Assembly: GCA_017860075.1 (NCBI GenBank)
Contig: JAFNAH010000164.1
Span: 1 to 5,038, forward strand
DNA: 5,038 nt
Origin: Acidobacteriota bacterium
GTDB taxonomy: Bacteria > Acidobacteriota > UBA6911
Reading direction: 5' to 3'
Numbering within the stretch: the first letter of the stretch is position 1; each line of letters opens with the position of its first letter. The position numbers and the translations under genes were made by a program. The notes under the pieces are model-generated. The model did no database searches and had not been told where the DNA came from. It saw only the letters and a program-made list of their open reading frames with translations. Positions 4,893 through 5,038 of this stretch are shown here, piece by piece.

Positions 4893-5038
4893 TCAAGACT
4901 GTTCCCGGCCCGTATAGATAGAAAGCACCGCGGCGCCCTGGATTCTGCCTGCCCGGAGGCGATCCAGCGCTTCATTGGCCCGCTCCAGCGTGAAGACCTG
5001 GACTTCAGTCCTCACCGGGATCCGCGGCGCGATGCGCA
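4893..5038 (-). CDS. Zinc-type alcohol dehydrogenase-like protein, C-terminal fragment
   Basis: The last 47 codons and TGA stop (4895-4893) of a leftward gene whose start lies beyond the right edge. The peptide reads RIAPRIPVRTEVQVFTLE, then RANEALDRLRAGRIQGAAVL (18-38 region), then a short tail SIYTGREQS. The pattern I-x-x-x-V-x-x-F-x-L-E-x-A-N-E-A-L-x-x-L-x-x-G-x-I-x-G-A-A-V-L is the usual ending of medium-chain zinc-dependent alcohol dehydrogenases, where the last helix and strand close the catalytic domain. The zinc ligands and the NAD(P)-binding GxGxxG lie off-window, so the substrate and cofactor cannot be stated. It converges on the acetyltransferase-like gene across the inverted repeat. 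Confidence 0.8.
   Translation of the reverse strand, partial: RIAPRIPVRTEVQVFTLERANEALDRLRAGRIQGAAVLSIYTGREQS

Noticed and set aside
4703..4975. A 90-codon minus-strand frame with an IPIPIPIA repeat
   Set aside because: The repeat peptide is produced by the hexamer array, and the right half overlaps the dehydrogenase C-terminus in a different frame that has clear homology features.

Overview
The window reads as chromosomal DNA of a GC-rich bacterium, probably a Gram-negative, possibly in or near the former Deltaproteobacteria. That placement is an inference from general impression: an ArsA ATPase with an HSP20-like tail, an orphan PflX-type radical SAM protein with a Tat leader, a stand-alone exported malectin-domain protein, and short TCAGC/ATCAGCC and ATCGGT-type intergenic repeats. 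No rRNA, tRNA, CRISPR array, transposase, integrase or phage gene is visible.

Layout from left to right. (1) The left end carries the start of a small minus-strand gene of unknown function (bases 1-179, truncated by the window), preceded 60 bases upstream by a complete minus-strand ArsA/Get3-type ATPase gene (240-1439). The two probably form an operon transcribed leftwards. (2) A 257-base divergent intergenic region (1440-1696) holds a plausible sigma-70 promoter for the ATPase, a 7-bp perfect dyad just upstream of it, and a cluster of TCAGC/CTGATGG repeats. (3) A plus-strand gene (1697-2731) encodes a PflX/COG1313-type radical SAM protein with a textbook twin-arginine motif. It ends at a strong 12-bp hairpin with a short T run (2780-2814). 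(4) A minus-strand gene (2851-3414) encodes a secreted malectin-domain protein. (5) A divergent spacer (3415-3566) contains a stable hairpin directly before the ribosome binding site of (6) a plus-strand GNAT-superfamily acetyltransferase-like gene (3567-4706). (7) The convergent spacer 4707-4892 contains a hexamer array (ATCGGN) and its inverted copy, forming a long imperfect inverted repeat. (8) The right end holds the last 47 codons of a minus-strand zinc-type alcohol dehydrogenase-like gene (4893-5038, truncated).

The genes do not form one evident pathway. The orientation alternates (minus-minus, plus, minus, plus, minus), so only the first pair looks co-transcribed. The points most worth a second look are the Tat signal on a radical SAM enzyme, the cysteine-poor ArsA homologue with a fused HSP20-like domain and a small conserved-looking partner, and the two kinds of intergenic repeat. 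I did not find convincing evidence for a wholly new multi-gene system.
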